This document shows positions 1 to 8,300 of a stretch of DNA of 9,893 bases, in pieces. Position numbers and translations under genes: made by a program. This DNA is from Proteocatella sp049670425. GTDB lineage: Bacteria > Bacillota > Clostridia > Peptostreptococcales > Filifactoraceae. The DNA lies in NCBI GenBank assembly GCA_049670425.1, contig JBATTG010000186.1:1-9893 (forward strand). The letters are read 5' to 3'. How positions within the stretch are numbered: the stretch's first letter is position 1; each line of letters opens with the position of its first letter. Under the pieces are notes generated by a model. That model was not told the origin of the DNA and did not search any database. It was given only the letters and a program-made list of their open reading frames with translations.

Positions 1-563
1 GAATATATTATAGTAGCTGGAAGCTGTCCCAAACCAGTCGCCCAGAAAAACGACCAAAATCCCATCGAGGTAAGGCCTGCTCCATAGCTGACTATGTCAA
101 ACGACATGAAAGGAAGCAATCTTGCAATTAATATTGTATATTTACCATATTTTTCAAAAAAATCATCCACACTTTCCAGTGCAAGTTTGCCCGTGAGCTT
201 TTCAACCGATCCTCGTCCATAGAACTTTGCGATATAAAAGCAAAGCGCAGCCCCAGCCATGGCGCTTGACCATGACAGGATTGCCCCTTTGACCCATCCA
301 AAGATATTTGCATTTGCAAAGGTTATTATAAACGCTGGAAGCGGAGCAATTATGGACTGGAGCACCATGAGCAGAAATGATACGATAGGTGCCAGTATTC
401 CAAATGACAGTATGTACCCCTTAACAAGATCCACATCGACGTTGCCCATGATAAAGAGGGCTTGTTTTATGTTTCGCTGAACAGGTTCCGACAGAATATA
501 AATTGCTGCGACTGCAACTATTAAACTTATTTTTAAAATACGCTTTCTTTTTTTACTATTCAT
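1..563 (-). CDS. TVP38/TMEM64 (VTT-domain, DedA-like) membrane protein, 3' end cut by window edge
   Basis: I translated this frame by hand from the ATG at 563. It stays open for 187 codons to the left edge, so the C-terminus is missing. The product starts with a very basic tail (MNSKKRKR) and a helix at about 9-24. A hydrophobic re-entrant-like segment follows at about 51-83, ending with the NANIFGW motif at 84-90, then a helix at about 93-112 leading into KFYGRG (113-118). Near the end is ARLLPF (147-152) followed by SYGAGL (159-164), which matches the conserved R-x-x-P ... G block of the VTT/SNARE-associated family (E. coli YdjX and YdjZ, yeast Tvp38). Members are integral membrane proteins related to DedA; lipid scrambling or transport roles are known or proposed for relatives. 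It starts 6 nt after the preceding stop codon, with a GGAAAA purine stretch inside the end of that gene, so translation is probably coupled. The family call is firm; the substrate is unknown. Confidence 0.88.
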   Translation of the reverse strand, partial: MNSKKRKRILKISLIVAVAAIYILSEPVQRNIKQALFIMGNVDVDLVKGYILSFGILAPIVSFLLMVLQSIIAPLPAFIITFANANIFGWVKGAILSWSSAMAGAALCFYIAKFYGRGSVEKLTGKLALESVDDFFEKYGKYTILIARLLPFMSFDIVSYGAGLTSMGFWSFFWATGLGQLPATIIY

Positions 564-569
564 TTCTAA

Positions 570-1016
570 TCATTTTCCTTTTCTGTTACTCATCGAACTT
601 GAGGATACAAGAACCAAAATCTGAATACCTAAAACTGCAATCGCTACAAAAGTCATATACGGCGCGGTTTTCATCTCCAAAAAAAATGAAGTTCGCTGAC
701 TCATCAAAGCAACCACTGCTGCCAACATCCCAAAAATAATTTGTATCTTATAAAAAATACCAGCTACATTTAAATTCCGTTTTTTTATCAGATAATTTAT
801 AAGTAATACCATAAGCCCAACTAAGATAACAACAAGAGCAAAACCAATAATATTCTTGTTTTCTGATGAAAAAACAGTCGCTTCCCATTGATGCCTTCTT
901 GCAAGAACATGATGATTTACACCAGCTTTTTTTGATGCAAGCTTTTCTAAAATAAATACTGCAGCCACCAATGAGATTTCACTCATCAGCGCCACAACAT
1001 ATAGTATCTTTTTCAT
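570..1016 (-). CDS. Small four-helix membrane protein of unknown function
   Basis: This gene encodes 148 residues that I do not recognise as a named family. Four hydrophobic helices are visible at about 4-24, 56-77, 84-106 and 119-138. Positive charges at K78-R80 and in the C-terminal RKGK place those parts in the cytoplasm. That puts the 28-55 loop, which carries H35, H36, R40, R41 and H42, on the outer face, the same side as the lipoprotein encoded just upstream. There is no cysteine. The ATG shares its A with the TAA stop of the rhodanese gene (TAATG), and a GGAG lies 13 nt upstream of the ATG inside that gene, so the two are translationally coupled. The VTT gene follows 6 nt after its TGA. 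Its placement suggests a membrane partner of the sulfurtransferase or of the VTT protein, which is inference. The coding call is strong because of the coherent helix pattern and tight packing. Confidence 0.85.
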   Translation of the reverse strand: MKKILYVVALMSEISLVAAVFILEKLASKKAGVNHHVLARRHQWEATVFSSENKNIIGFALVVILVGLMVLLINYLIKKRNLNVAGIFYKIQIIFGMLAAVVALMSQRTSFFLEMKTAPYMTFVAIAVLGIQILVLVSSSSMSNRKGK

Positions 1017-2377
1017 TATTTTACAACTTCTCCAGTTTCACTTGGAAGTCCCGCGTTCGACCACCCAATCCAGCCATCACTGTACAATGAAACATCTTCC
1101 AGCCCTGCCACATTTGCATAGTACAAAACCTCAGCAGCTCTCCAGCCACTTCCGCACATGAATGCCAGATGGTTTTTCACATCAATTCCTTCGTTTTCCC
1201 ACATTGCCAGAATCTCATCTGCATTTCTCATGGTATTGTCGATATTTCTGAAATAATCAAGAGAATTTGAATCAGTCTTTCCAGCGAATCCAAATACTGC
1301 ACCTGGGATACGTCCCATTTTATCATGATAGCTGTAACCAGAACTTTTTCCAACAAACTCATCCATAGTCCTGTTATCTACAAGTGTGAACTTGTCCGAT
1401 TTCAATTCTTCCTGCAACTCCGAAATAGTATCCACCATGTCAGGATTACCTGGGAATTCTCCACCAAAATCAGTTATCGAAACAGGTGCGTTGCTTGAAG
1501 TTTCAAGTTCATAGCCCGCAGCAGCCCAAGATGCTGTCCCGCCATTAAGAACACGCACATCTTCCACTCCTGCATAACGAAGCACCATAGCAACGCGATA
1601 AGCTGCCATCTGAGCTTCGCCGCTTACTATTACTGTATCATTCTTGCTTATTCCATTGTCCAGCATGACCTTGAGCAAAGTAGCATCATCTGCTAGCATC
1701 CATGCTGGCGGAGGCTCAATTGAGTCTGTATTTATATGAATCGCTCCTGGAAGATGACCATTGGAATAAGATTCCTTCTCTTCGCCCCAACTGCCTTCAA
1801 TCATTTTAACTTTCTTACCTGCAGTAAAAGTATCCGGAGTTTCGCCATCAATAAGTGATTTCACGGCACTTGCAGGTACTAAAAGCTCATATCCTGGAAA
1901 CTGTACCATGGTCTTTGTATCATCTGAAGCCCACTGGTTTACATCATATACATATATATTCTCATAGCCTTTTGCCATAAGATAATCCGCTACTGCTTTA
2001 GAATCGGTTCCATTTGCATCATATAGAACCACATTTTTTTCAGGGTTGATACCTTTTGTATCAAGCGCCTCAGAAAGGATAGCATCTTTGCCTTCATTTT
2101 CTACTGCAAGCCAATTAGCTCCAAAGTCCACGGCGCCATCAATGTGTCCGCCTCTTTTAACGCCTTCAAGTGCCCAGCCATTAAATGCATTGTTATCTCT
2201 GGTGTCTACAACAACCCATTTATCATCACCTATATTTCCCGATAGTTCCTCAGTTGTTATCGATTTGTAAGCTAAATCTGTAGAAGCTTCTGTTTCCGTT
2301 TTATTACTGCTGCATCCAGTCATCACCATAAGTGAAGCCAGTGAAATTGCAACAAACTTTAATAATGTTTTTTTCAT
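1016..2377 (-). CDS. Triple-rhodanese-domain sulfurtransferase lipoprotein (YnjE-like)
   Basis: The 453-residue product begins with a lipoprotein signal peptide (KK, hydrophobic 8-19, lipobox MTGC with C22), so it should be anchored on the outer face of the membrane. Three rhodanese folds follow. Domain 1 (about 37-160) has VVDTR at 56-60 and HIDGA at 78-82, but D120 sits where the catalytic cysteine belongs. Domain 2 (about 165-292) has HLPGA at 208-212 and a Ser252/Gly253 in place of cysteine. Domain 3 (about 312-447) has VDNR at 333-336, RIPGA at 356-360 and an intact active loop CGSGWR at 408-413. C22 and C408 are the only cysteines in the protein. E. coli YnjE has the same plan: an exported triple rhodanese active only in the third domain. 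The expected reaction is transfer of sulfane sulfur from a donor such as thiosulfate to a thiol acceptor; the physiological donor and acceptor are unknown. An AAGGAG site lies 11 nt upstream of the ATG, slightly far but clear. This is the first gene of a three-gene operon. Confidence 0.93.
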   Translation of the reverse strand: MKKTLLKFVAISLASLMVMTGCSSNKTETEASTDLAYKSITTEELSGNIGDDKWVVVDTRDNNAFNGWALEGVKRGGHIDGAVDFGANWLAVENEGKDAILSEALDTKGINPEKNVVLYDANGTDSKAVADYLMAKGYENIYVYDVNQWASDDTKTMVQFPGYELLVPASAVKSLIDGETPDTFTAGKKVKMIEGSWGEEKESYSNGHLPGAIHINTDSIEPPPAWMLADDATLLKVMLDNGISKNDTVIVSGEAQMAAYRVAMVLRYAGVEDVRVLNGGTASWAAAGYELETSSNAPVSITDFGGEFPGNPDMVDTISELQEELKSDKFTLVDNRTMDEFVGKSSGYSYHDKMGRIPGAVFGFAGKTDSNSLDYFRNIDNTMRNADEILAMWENEGIDVKNHLAFMCGSGWRAAEVLYYANVAGLEDVSLYSDGWIGWSNAGLPSETGEVVK

Positions 2378-2421
2378 TTTAAGCCGCTCTCCTTTTTCAA
2401 AATAAAGAATTATATCTATAG

Positions 2422-2482
2422 TTACAGACTGGTTTATTATATATTACTTCTGTAAAATAGTCTATAATTACAGGTCTTACAG
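2422..2482. promoter_or_regulatory. Cluster of four TTACAG/CTGTAA hexamers around the rhodanese operon promoter (putative operator)
   Basis: On the plus strand TTACAG occurs at 2422-2427, 2468-2473 and 2477-2482, and its complement CTGTAA occurs at 2450-2455. The first and third copies belong to longer near-identical direct repeats, CTATAGTTACAG (2416-2427) and CTATAATTACAG (2462-2473), which match at 11 of 12 positions. The copies overlap the presumed transcription start, the spacer and the -35 box, and lie just upstream, which is where a repressor or activator would bind. I cannot match the motif to a known regulator. Assignment as an operator is inference from position and repetition. Confidence 0.45.
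2436..2464 (-). promoter_or_regulatory. Predicted sigma-A promoter of the rhodanese / small membrane protein / VTT operon
   Basis: Reading the minus strand, TAGACT (2464-2459, four of six matches to TTGACA) is followed by exactly 17 nt and then TATAAT (2441-2436, perfect). This predicts a start near 2429 and a leader of about 50 nt before the ATG at 2377. It lies downstream of the terminator that closes the flippase operon, so the cassette should be transcribed independently. A second TATAAT at 2409-2414 has no acceptable -35 box. Confidence 0.6.
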
Positions 2483-2553
2483 CTTATGAATAATATCAAT
2501 AGCATTAATAAGTTTTCTCTATAATATCTGTGGTTGCTCAAAAAAACTAAAAC

Positions 2554-2601
2554 AAACAAAAAAATCAGTGCATGAGCTTTTATACTCGAATACACTGATT
2601 T
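2554..2601 (-). terminator. Rho-independent terminator closing the mfd-prsA-flippase transcription unit
   Basis: On the minus strand AAATCAGTG (2601-2593) pairs with CACTGATTT (2570-2562) to form a 9-bp stem. A possible inner GAG/CTC pairing sits in the 22-nt loop, and an uninterrupted run of T follows (down to about 2554). It begins 16 nt after the flippase stop codon. On the plus strand the following bases are T-rich but interrupted, so it mainly serves the minus strand. Confidence 0.85.
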
Positions 2602-2617
2602 CTTAATTGTTTTTTAA

Positions 2618-4225
2618 TTATTTGAGAAGTTTCATTTTTTCCAGCTTGGAAATCATTTTATCTCCCTTTGGAAGATTTTCAAAATCTTTTCTGGTTAAAG
2701 TTTTAGTTATAAACAATGCTACTACATATATCACGCCTCCGATTGCCACTGAAAGAAGCGTTGCTATTGCATTCCCAAGAAATGGAGCCATTGCCATATA
2801 TGCAAGTTTTGCAAAAACGCCCATTACTGCGGCCGTTATCATTGGTCTTATTAAAAAATCACCTATATCGAATTTAAGCCCAAGGTATTTTCTAACTGAC
2901 AGATAATCCAGTACCGCTGCCACCATATATGCTACAACCGTACTTATGGCTGCTCCCTTCACGTTCAGTGATGGTATGGCCGTAAGTGAGTATGTCAGGG
3001 CAAATTTAACCGCTGCCCCTATGAACAGGTTGAAGACTGGAATATGGGCCTTGCCCATGCCTTGGAGTACCGAAGTGAACGATTGTATAAGACTGAGAAA
3101 CACAACTCCGATAGCCATTATAGCGAGTATTCCCCCTACTGATGATGGCTCGCTTGGATAAAGCAGTCCTATTATTGGTGTTGCCAGTACAAAGAGCCCT
3201 ACCGCGCAAGGAAGGCCTATGAGAAGGCTTACTCGTATCGCAAGATTGGTATTCTCTCTAGTCCTTTTCATGTCGCCTACTGCATAAGCAGAAGATATTA
3301 CAGGAACAAGGCTTATTGCTATGGCTCCCGTGATTACCTGAGGAAGATTTATCAGCGTCGCTGCAATACCTGTAAGCTGAGCATACATAGTATTTGCCTG
3401 CGCATGAGTGAATCCCGCAGCTACAAGTCTTCTCATAACAAGTGCAAGGTCTATGGTATTCATGGTTGGCATAACAAGCGCCCCTATTATTATAGGAAGA
3501 GCTATGGTCACAAGTTCTCTAAGTATATCACCCGTTTTTTCCCTTTCAAACATCTGACTGTTTTCAAGTTCAAAATCCCTTTTACTCTTGTTTTTGTAAT
3601 ATATTACAAGCATTACGACCAAGCCGCATACTGCACCTGCAGTCGCTCCAAAAGTAGCTCCCGCAGCGCCGTATTCAAGACCCTTTGGTACGAATATTAT
3701 AGCAAGGCTCACTCCGAATATGACTCTTGCAAACTGCTCGGCAATCTGCGATATTGCGGATGGATTCATGTTATTGAGTCCTTGAAAATAGCCACGAAAT
3801 GCCGCCATTATAGGAACTAGAAGTATAGCAGGTACAAGTGCGACAAGCGCCATATACGCCTTAGGATTTTGAAGCATTACCGTCACTATATAATCTGCAC
3901 TGAAAAGCATTACGGTAGATGTTACAACACCCATGCCCAATAGAATTTTAAATATAATCTTAAAAACCCGGTCTGCTCCTCTTACGTCTCCAACTGCTCT
4001 TCTAGCTGAAACCATCTTTGATATGGCTACTGGAAATCCCGATGTTGCTATTGAAATTAACAGCACATATATAGGATATGCCGTCTGGTAATAACCAAGT
4101 CCTTCTGATGTTATTATCCACGTTATTGGTATCCTGAATGCCGCCCCTAATATCTTTACTACTATTCCAGCCAGCCCCAATATCACGGCGCCCTTCACAA
4201 ACGTACTTTTTTTCTCTTCGCTCAT
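2618..4225 (-). CDS. MOP-superfamily flippase, YabM/SpoVB/YtgP-like polysaccharide or lipid exporter
   Basis: The 535-residue, strongly hydrophobic product has about 14 membrane helices across 10-510. The family block FRGYFQGLNNMNPSAISQ (143-160) with EQFARV (163-168) is the signature seen in SpoVB, YabM and YtgP/MurJ-type proteins. The basic tail after 510 (RKDFENLPKGDK) is also typical, and the length is normal (B. subtilis YabM is about 530 residues). Relatives flip lipid-linked cell-wall or spore-cortex precursors across the membrane. Position downstream of mfd matches yabM of B. subtilis better than spoVB itself, but these paralogs cannot be told apart safely by eye. GAGG sits a few bases before the ATG, in the 10-nt gap after the prsA stop, so the gene is co-transcribed and probably coupled with prsA. 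No gene follows in this unit, because a terminator begins 16 nt after its TAA. Confidence 0.9.
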   Translation of the reverse strand: MSEEKKSTFVKGAVILGLAGIVVKILGAAFRIPITWIITSEGLGYYQTAYPIYVLLISIATSGFPVAISKMVSARRAVGDVRGADRVFKIIFKILLGMGVVTSTVMLFSADYIVTVMLQNPKAYMALVALVPAILLVPIMAAFRGYFQGLNNMNPSAISQIAEQFARVIFGVSLAIIFVPKGLEYGAAGATFGATAGAVCGLVVMLVIYYKNKSKRDFELENSQMFEREKTGDILRELVTIALPIIIGALVMPTMNTIDLALVMRRLVAAGFTHAQANTMYAQLTGIAATLINLPQVITGAIAISLVPVISSAYAVGDMKRTRENTNLAIRVSLLIGLPCAVGLFVLATPIIGLLYPSEPSSVGGILAIMAIGVVFLSLIQSFTSVLQGMGKAHIPVFNLFIGAAVKFALTYSLTAIPSLNVKGAAISTVVAYMVAAVLDYLSVRKYLGLKFDIGDFLIRPMITAAVMGVFAKLAYMAMAPFLGNAIATLLSVAIGGVIYVVALFITKTLTRKDFENLPKGDKMISKLEKMKLLK

Positions 4226-4235
4226 TTTACCCTCA

Positions 4236-5234
4236 CTATTTGTTCATTATGTCTTCAAATTTTTCAATCTTCGAGTCACTTTCCAACTCTGCCATTTTGC
4301 TGTTATAAATCTCATATCTCATAGTTCCAAGTATATTTTCTTTTTCTTCTTCAAAAGGCGACACATCTTCTTTTTTATCATATATTTTTATTATGTGATA
4401 TCCAAATGTGGATTTTACAAGATCTGACATTTCTCCAATATTAAGCTTGAACGCCGCCTCTTCAAACTCCGGAACCATTACCCCTTTTGCAAAATACCCA
4501 AGGTCGCCTCCGTTTACAGCTGATGCATCGTCATCAGAATACTCTTTTGCCAAAACTGCAAAGTCTTCTCCAGCCTTGACTCTTTTCAATATTATTTTAG
4601 CTTCTGCTTCTTTTTTTGCCGTTTCTTCTTCTGAAAGTGGTTCTTGCATCTCATTAAGCGTACTTATGAGTATATGGGATGCCTTAATTTCACCTTTTTT
4701 GTAATCATCTAGATGTGTTTCATAATATTCTTTAAGTTGTTCATCTTTTAGTTCAGTTTCATTCATTATTTTATTTCTATATTTTTCAAAAATAAGATTT
4801 GATCTGAAATGCTCCTTAAGAAAGTCTTCATCTACATTATTCTCTTTAAGAAAATCTGTATATGTTGGAACTTTTCCGATATACTCCATAAAAGACTTTA
4901 CTTCATTTGCTATATCTTCATCAGTTACAGTTATCCCCTCTTTTTCAGCTTCCTGAGCAACCAGTTCCTGACTTACCATGACATTAAGAATCTCATCTTT
5001 AAATACGTTTTTAAATATTTTCCCGCCTTCGACTTCGCTTGTCCATATTTCTTCTCCGAAGATCATTTCGTATTCCTTGCCCACTTTCAATGAGGTTTTG
5101 TCGAAATTTTCTTTTGTTATCTCAACACCATTGACTTTTGCGACTACATCGCCAGATGGATTCCCACTGCAACCCGTCAATAAGAGCGATGACGCAATTA
5201 TTACCGACAATACCTTTATAAACGCCTTCTTCAT
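4236..5234 (-). CDS. prsA: PrsA-like peptidyl-prolyl cis-trans isomerase lipoprotein (parvulin/SurA type)
   Basis: The 332-residue product has a lipoprotein signal (KK, hydrophobic 8-19, lipobox LTGC with C22), so it is an extracytoplasmic membrane-anchored foldase. A SurA_N-like chaperone region spans about 29-180, beginning with VAKVNGVEIT (31-40). A parvulin rotamase domain spans about 183-285, with KASHIL (184-189), the signature NGGDLGYF (241-248), the PEFEEAAF stretch (255-262) and FGYHIIKI (277-284). A charged C-terminal extension (286-332) resumes the chaperone fold. PrsA proteins help secreted proteins fold after Sec export. An ideal AAGGAG (5241-5246) stands 6 nt before the ATG and decides the start. 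The gene follows mfd by 87 nt and is followed by the flippase after 10 nt. Clostridia often carry a PrsA gene in this neighbourhood; I infer this from general knowledge of the locus. The family assignment is firm. Confidence 0.92.
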   Translation of the reverse strand: MKKAFIKVLSVIIASSLLLTGCSGNPSGDVVAKVNGVEITKENFDKTSLKVGKEYEMIFGEEIWTSEVEGGKIFKNVFKDEILNVMVSQELVAQEAEKEGITVTDEDIANEVKSFMEYIGKVPTYTDFLKENNVDEDFLKEHFRSNLIFEKYRNKIMNETELKDEQLKEYYETHLDDYKKGEIKASHILISTLNEMQEPLSEEETAKKEAEAKIILKRVKAGEDFAVLAKEYSDDDASAVNGGDLGYFAKGVMVPEFEEAAFKLNIGEMSDLVKSTFGYHIIKIYDKKEDVSPFEEEKENILGTMRYEIYNSKMAELESDSKIEKFEDIMNK

Positions 5235-5320
5235 TTGTATCTCCTTAATTTTTACTCCAGTATCCTTAAAATTCAGCTTAATCCATCCTTAAATCAGTGC
5301 TTTTAATTTTCACTTTTGTA

Positions 5321-5329
5321 ATTATACCA
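5321..5329 (-). promoter_or_regulatory. Possible extended -10 promoter for prsA, overlapping the mfd stop codon
   Basis: On the minus strand TGGTATAAT (5329-5321) is a perfect extended -10 element, made up of the last mfd codons and stop. The hexamer 17 nt upstream (GTGCAA) matches the -35 consensus at only three of six positions. No terminator is visible in the 87-nt mfd-prsA gap, so this would be a secondary internal promoter rather than the only source of prsA mRNA. Confidence 0.35.
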
Positions 5330-8300
5330 TCTTTTCAAGATATTGCACTATTTTTTTTACTAATTTGTAATCTTCAAGTTTCCCAAAATCCTTTTTAACA
5401 ATAAGCTTGCCTTCTCGCGAAAGGAAAAGCACCACATTTTTTTCCATTGTTATTTTGCCTATTTTGAGTTTTTTTCCAAGAGCCCTCATATAAGATACCT
5501 CAATAAGCGCACTTACCGAAAAAGGCATGTCTGAGAACCTGTCTTCAATTTCAATTTCAATTTCAATTTTATCTTCCTTATTGGAAATGCTGGCAATTTT
5601 TTTGTAGATTTCAATCTTATCCATCTCATCTTCAATGTAATCATTTGGAATATATGCATTCAGCTTTATAGCCACTTCAGTTTCTGGAATATCTTCCTCT
5701 ACGGCTTCACCTTTTAATCTGGCAATTTCCTGTTCAAGCATCTTCACATACATTTCATATCCTATGTCTGCGATATGCCCATGCTGGCTTTCTCCAAGAA
5801 GCGTTCCAGCTCCTCTTATTTCCAAATCCCTCATGGCTACTTTGAAGCCTGACCCAAATTCCGTAAATTCCTTTATAGTCTTAAGTCGCTTTTCAGATAT
5901 TTCTGTGAGAACTTTGTCTTTTTCGTACATAAAGTAAGCATAACCCTGCCTCTTGCTTCTGCCGACACGTCCTCTCAGCTGATATAACTGGGACAATCCC
6001 ATCTTATCGGCATCATAAACTATCATGGTATTGGCATTAGTTATGTCCATACCCGTTTCTATTATTGTAGTAGAAATAAGAACATCATACTCCTTATTTG
6101 TAAATCCATTTATGATTTTTTCCAATTTTCGGGGGCTCATCTGCCCATGGGCTACGGCAATTCTGGCTGTTGGAACTATCCTGCACAGCTGCTCGTACAT
6201 CTGTTCTATGGTCTGAACCCGGTTATAAACGAAGTACACCTGACCGCCTCTGTGTATTTCTCTTTCTATGGCATCCGCAATTATGCTCTCTCTTGCTTCC
6301 ATAACATAGGTGATTATCGCCTGACGTTCCCTTGGCGGTTCTTCAAGCACGCTCATGTCCCTTATGCCACTCAATGACATATGAAGAGTCCGTGGTATAG
6401 GGGTAGCCGAAAGACTTATAACATCGCAGTCTGTTCTTAGTTTTTTAAGTTTTTCTTTATCCTTGACTCCAAATCGCTGCTCTTCATCAACAACGACAAG
6501 ACCCAGGTCCTTGAAGTTAATGTCGCCTGAAAGTATCCTGTGCGTTCCCACTATAACGTCCACTTCTCCCGTTGCTATTTTGTCGATTATTTTAGCCTGG
6601 TCCTTTGCCGTCCTAAAACGGCTGAGAAGCTCCACTTTTATTGGAAAATTCGCAAAACGTTCCTTTATTGTGAGGAAATGCTGCTGGCTTAGTATGGTTG
6701 TCGGAACTAGAAAAGCGCATTGCTTCGATTCCATGCAGGCCTTGAATATCGCCCTTATCGCCACTTCAGTCTTACCATACCCTACGTCGCCGCATATAAG
6801 CCGGTCCATGACCTTGTCACTTTCCATATCCTCTTTAACATCGCGTATTGCCTTGAGCTGGTCATTGGTCTCCACATATGGAAAGTCATCTTCAAATTCC
6901 CTCTGCCACGAAGTATCTTCGCTGAACCTGTAGCCTTTTATATTCTCTCTTTTCGCGTAGAGTTCAACTAAATCCCTGGCAATTAACTCTACAATTTTTT
7001 TAGCCCTTGCTCTTGTTTTCTTCCATTCTCCACTGCCTAGTTTGCTAAGCGAAATTCCACCATCTGCCGAACCGCCGATATACCTTTGTATCTTTGCCAT
7101 CTGTTCAAGAGGAAGGTACAGCGAATCTCCGCCTCCATAAACTACCTTTATATAGTCCTTTGTTATTCCGTCAAACTCTTTTTGTTCAACTGCGACAAAT
7201 TTTCCAATTCCGTAGTTTTCATGTACAACATAATCACCGGGTTTCAGTTCTATAAAACTCTCTATTTTGCTTGTTTTTACTTTTCCCTTGAATTTTCTCT
7301 CAGAATTTTTACCCGTATTGTATATTTCATTCTTTGTAAATATTGCAAGTTTTCGTTTCGAATAAACGGACCCACCCTGAAAATATTCATCTGTAAAAAT
7401 TACATTTGAATGCTCCGATTCAAGAGTATTGCTGTTTATTCTAATAGAATTCACATTATTTTCCTTAAATGCCCTCTGAAGACTCTTGGTAAGTTCTTCG
7501 TCCTTCAACGAAATTATCGATGTGTAATCATTGCTTCTCAAGTACTTTATTTCATTTATAAAATCAAAAATTTTTCCATTAAAATTCTTAGCTTCTCTAG
7601 TTTCTAAATCGACTATGAAATCAACTGGGAAATTTTTTATGCTCGAAGTTAATGTTGTATTGAATATATTCTTTTTTTCACTTATCTTTTCTACAACATA
7701 CTGCGCCGACAAAAGAAGTTCACCTTCTCTTTTTATCGCAAATCCTTTTTCCAGGGCGCCCTGGTAGTTATCGCTGAACTCCTGATGTACATTTTCTAAT
7801 TTTTCAACTACCCTGTTAGGGTCGTTTACTAAAAGCAGGTCTACATCCTCTATATAATCGAAAATTGTATTTTCATTTTTATAAAAATAATCTATATATT
7901 TTGAAGCTCCCTCAAAATAGTGCTTATTTTTAATTCTTTCAAGATCGTAGATTATGTCTTCACTGGTATTTGTTGTTATATCCTTTTTTATTTCCTTTAC
8001 TGCCATCTCTATATTTTCAGGAAACAGGAATGACCTGGCAGGTAATATTGTCACCTGTTTTATCTTCTCTATAGATTTTTGAGTAAATACATCAAACGTT
8101 CTTATCGAATCGACCTCATCATCAAACAGCTCAATTCTTACTGGAATTTCCAGATTTGGTGTAAATATGTCTATTATGCCGCCTCTCATGGAAAACTGTC
8201 CCACACCTTCAACTTTGTGTTCTCTCACGTATCCTATTTTTATTAATTTTTCAATCAATTGATTTTGGTCGAGTACTTCCCCCAATATTATTTCTTTTTT

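Noticed and set aside
128..319. 63-codon minus-strand frame
   Set aside because: It overlaps the VTT-domain gene in another frame; the VTT frame shows clear family motifs and good helices.
2409..2414. Second TATAAT as a promoter for the rhodanese operon
   Set aside because: The hexamer 17 nt upstream (ATAAAC) has almost no -35 similarity, and the 2436-2464 pair is much better.
2562..2571. Shared decamer AAATCAGTGC at 2562-2571 and 5291-5300
   Set aside because: At the first site it is part of the terminator stem; at the second there is no matching arm. One 10-bp match in this much AT-rich DNA can be chance.
3404..3820. 138-codon open frame on the plus strand
   Set aside because: It is antisense to the flippase gene, and its Tyr/Lys/Ser/His-rich composition is that expected from the complement of a hydrophobic coding sequence.
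6463..6933. 156-codon open frame on the plus strand
   Set aside because: It lies wholly antisense to the conserved helicase part of mfd, has no recognisable family features and is explained as a shadow of the real frame.
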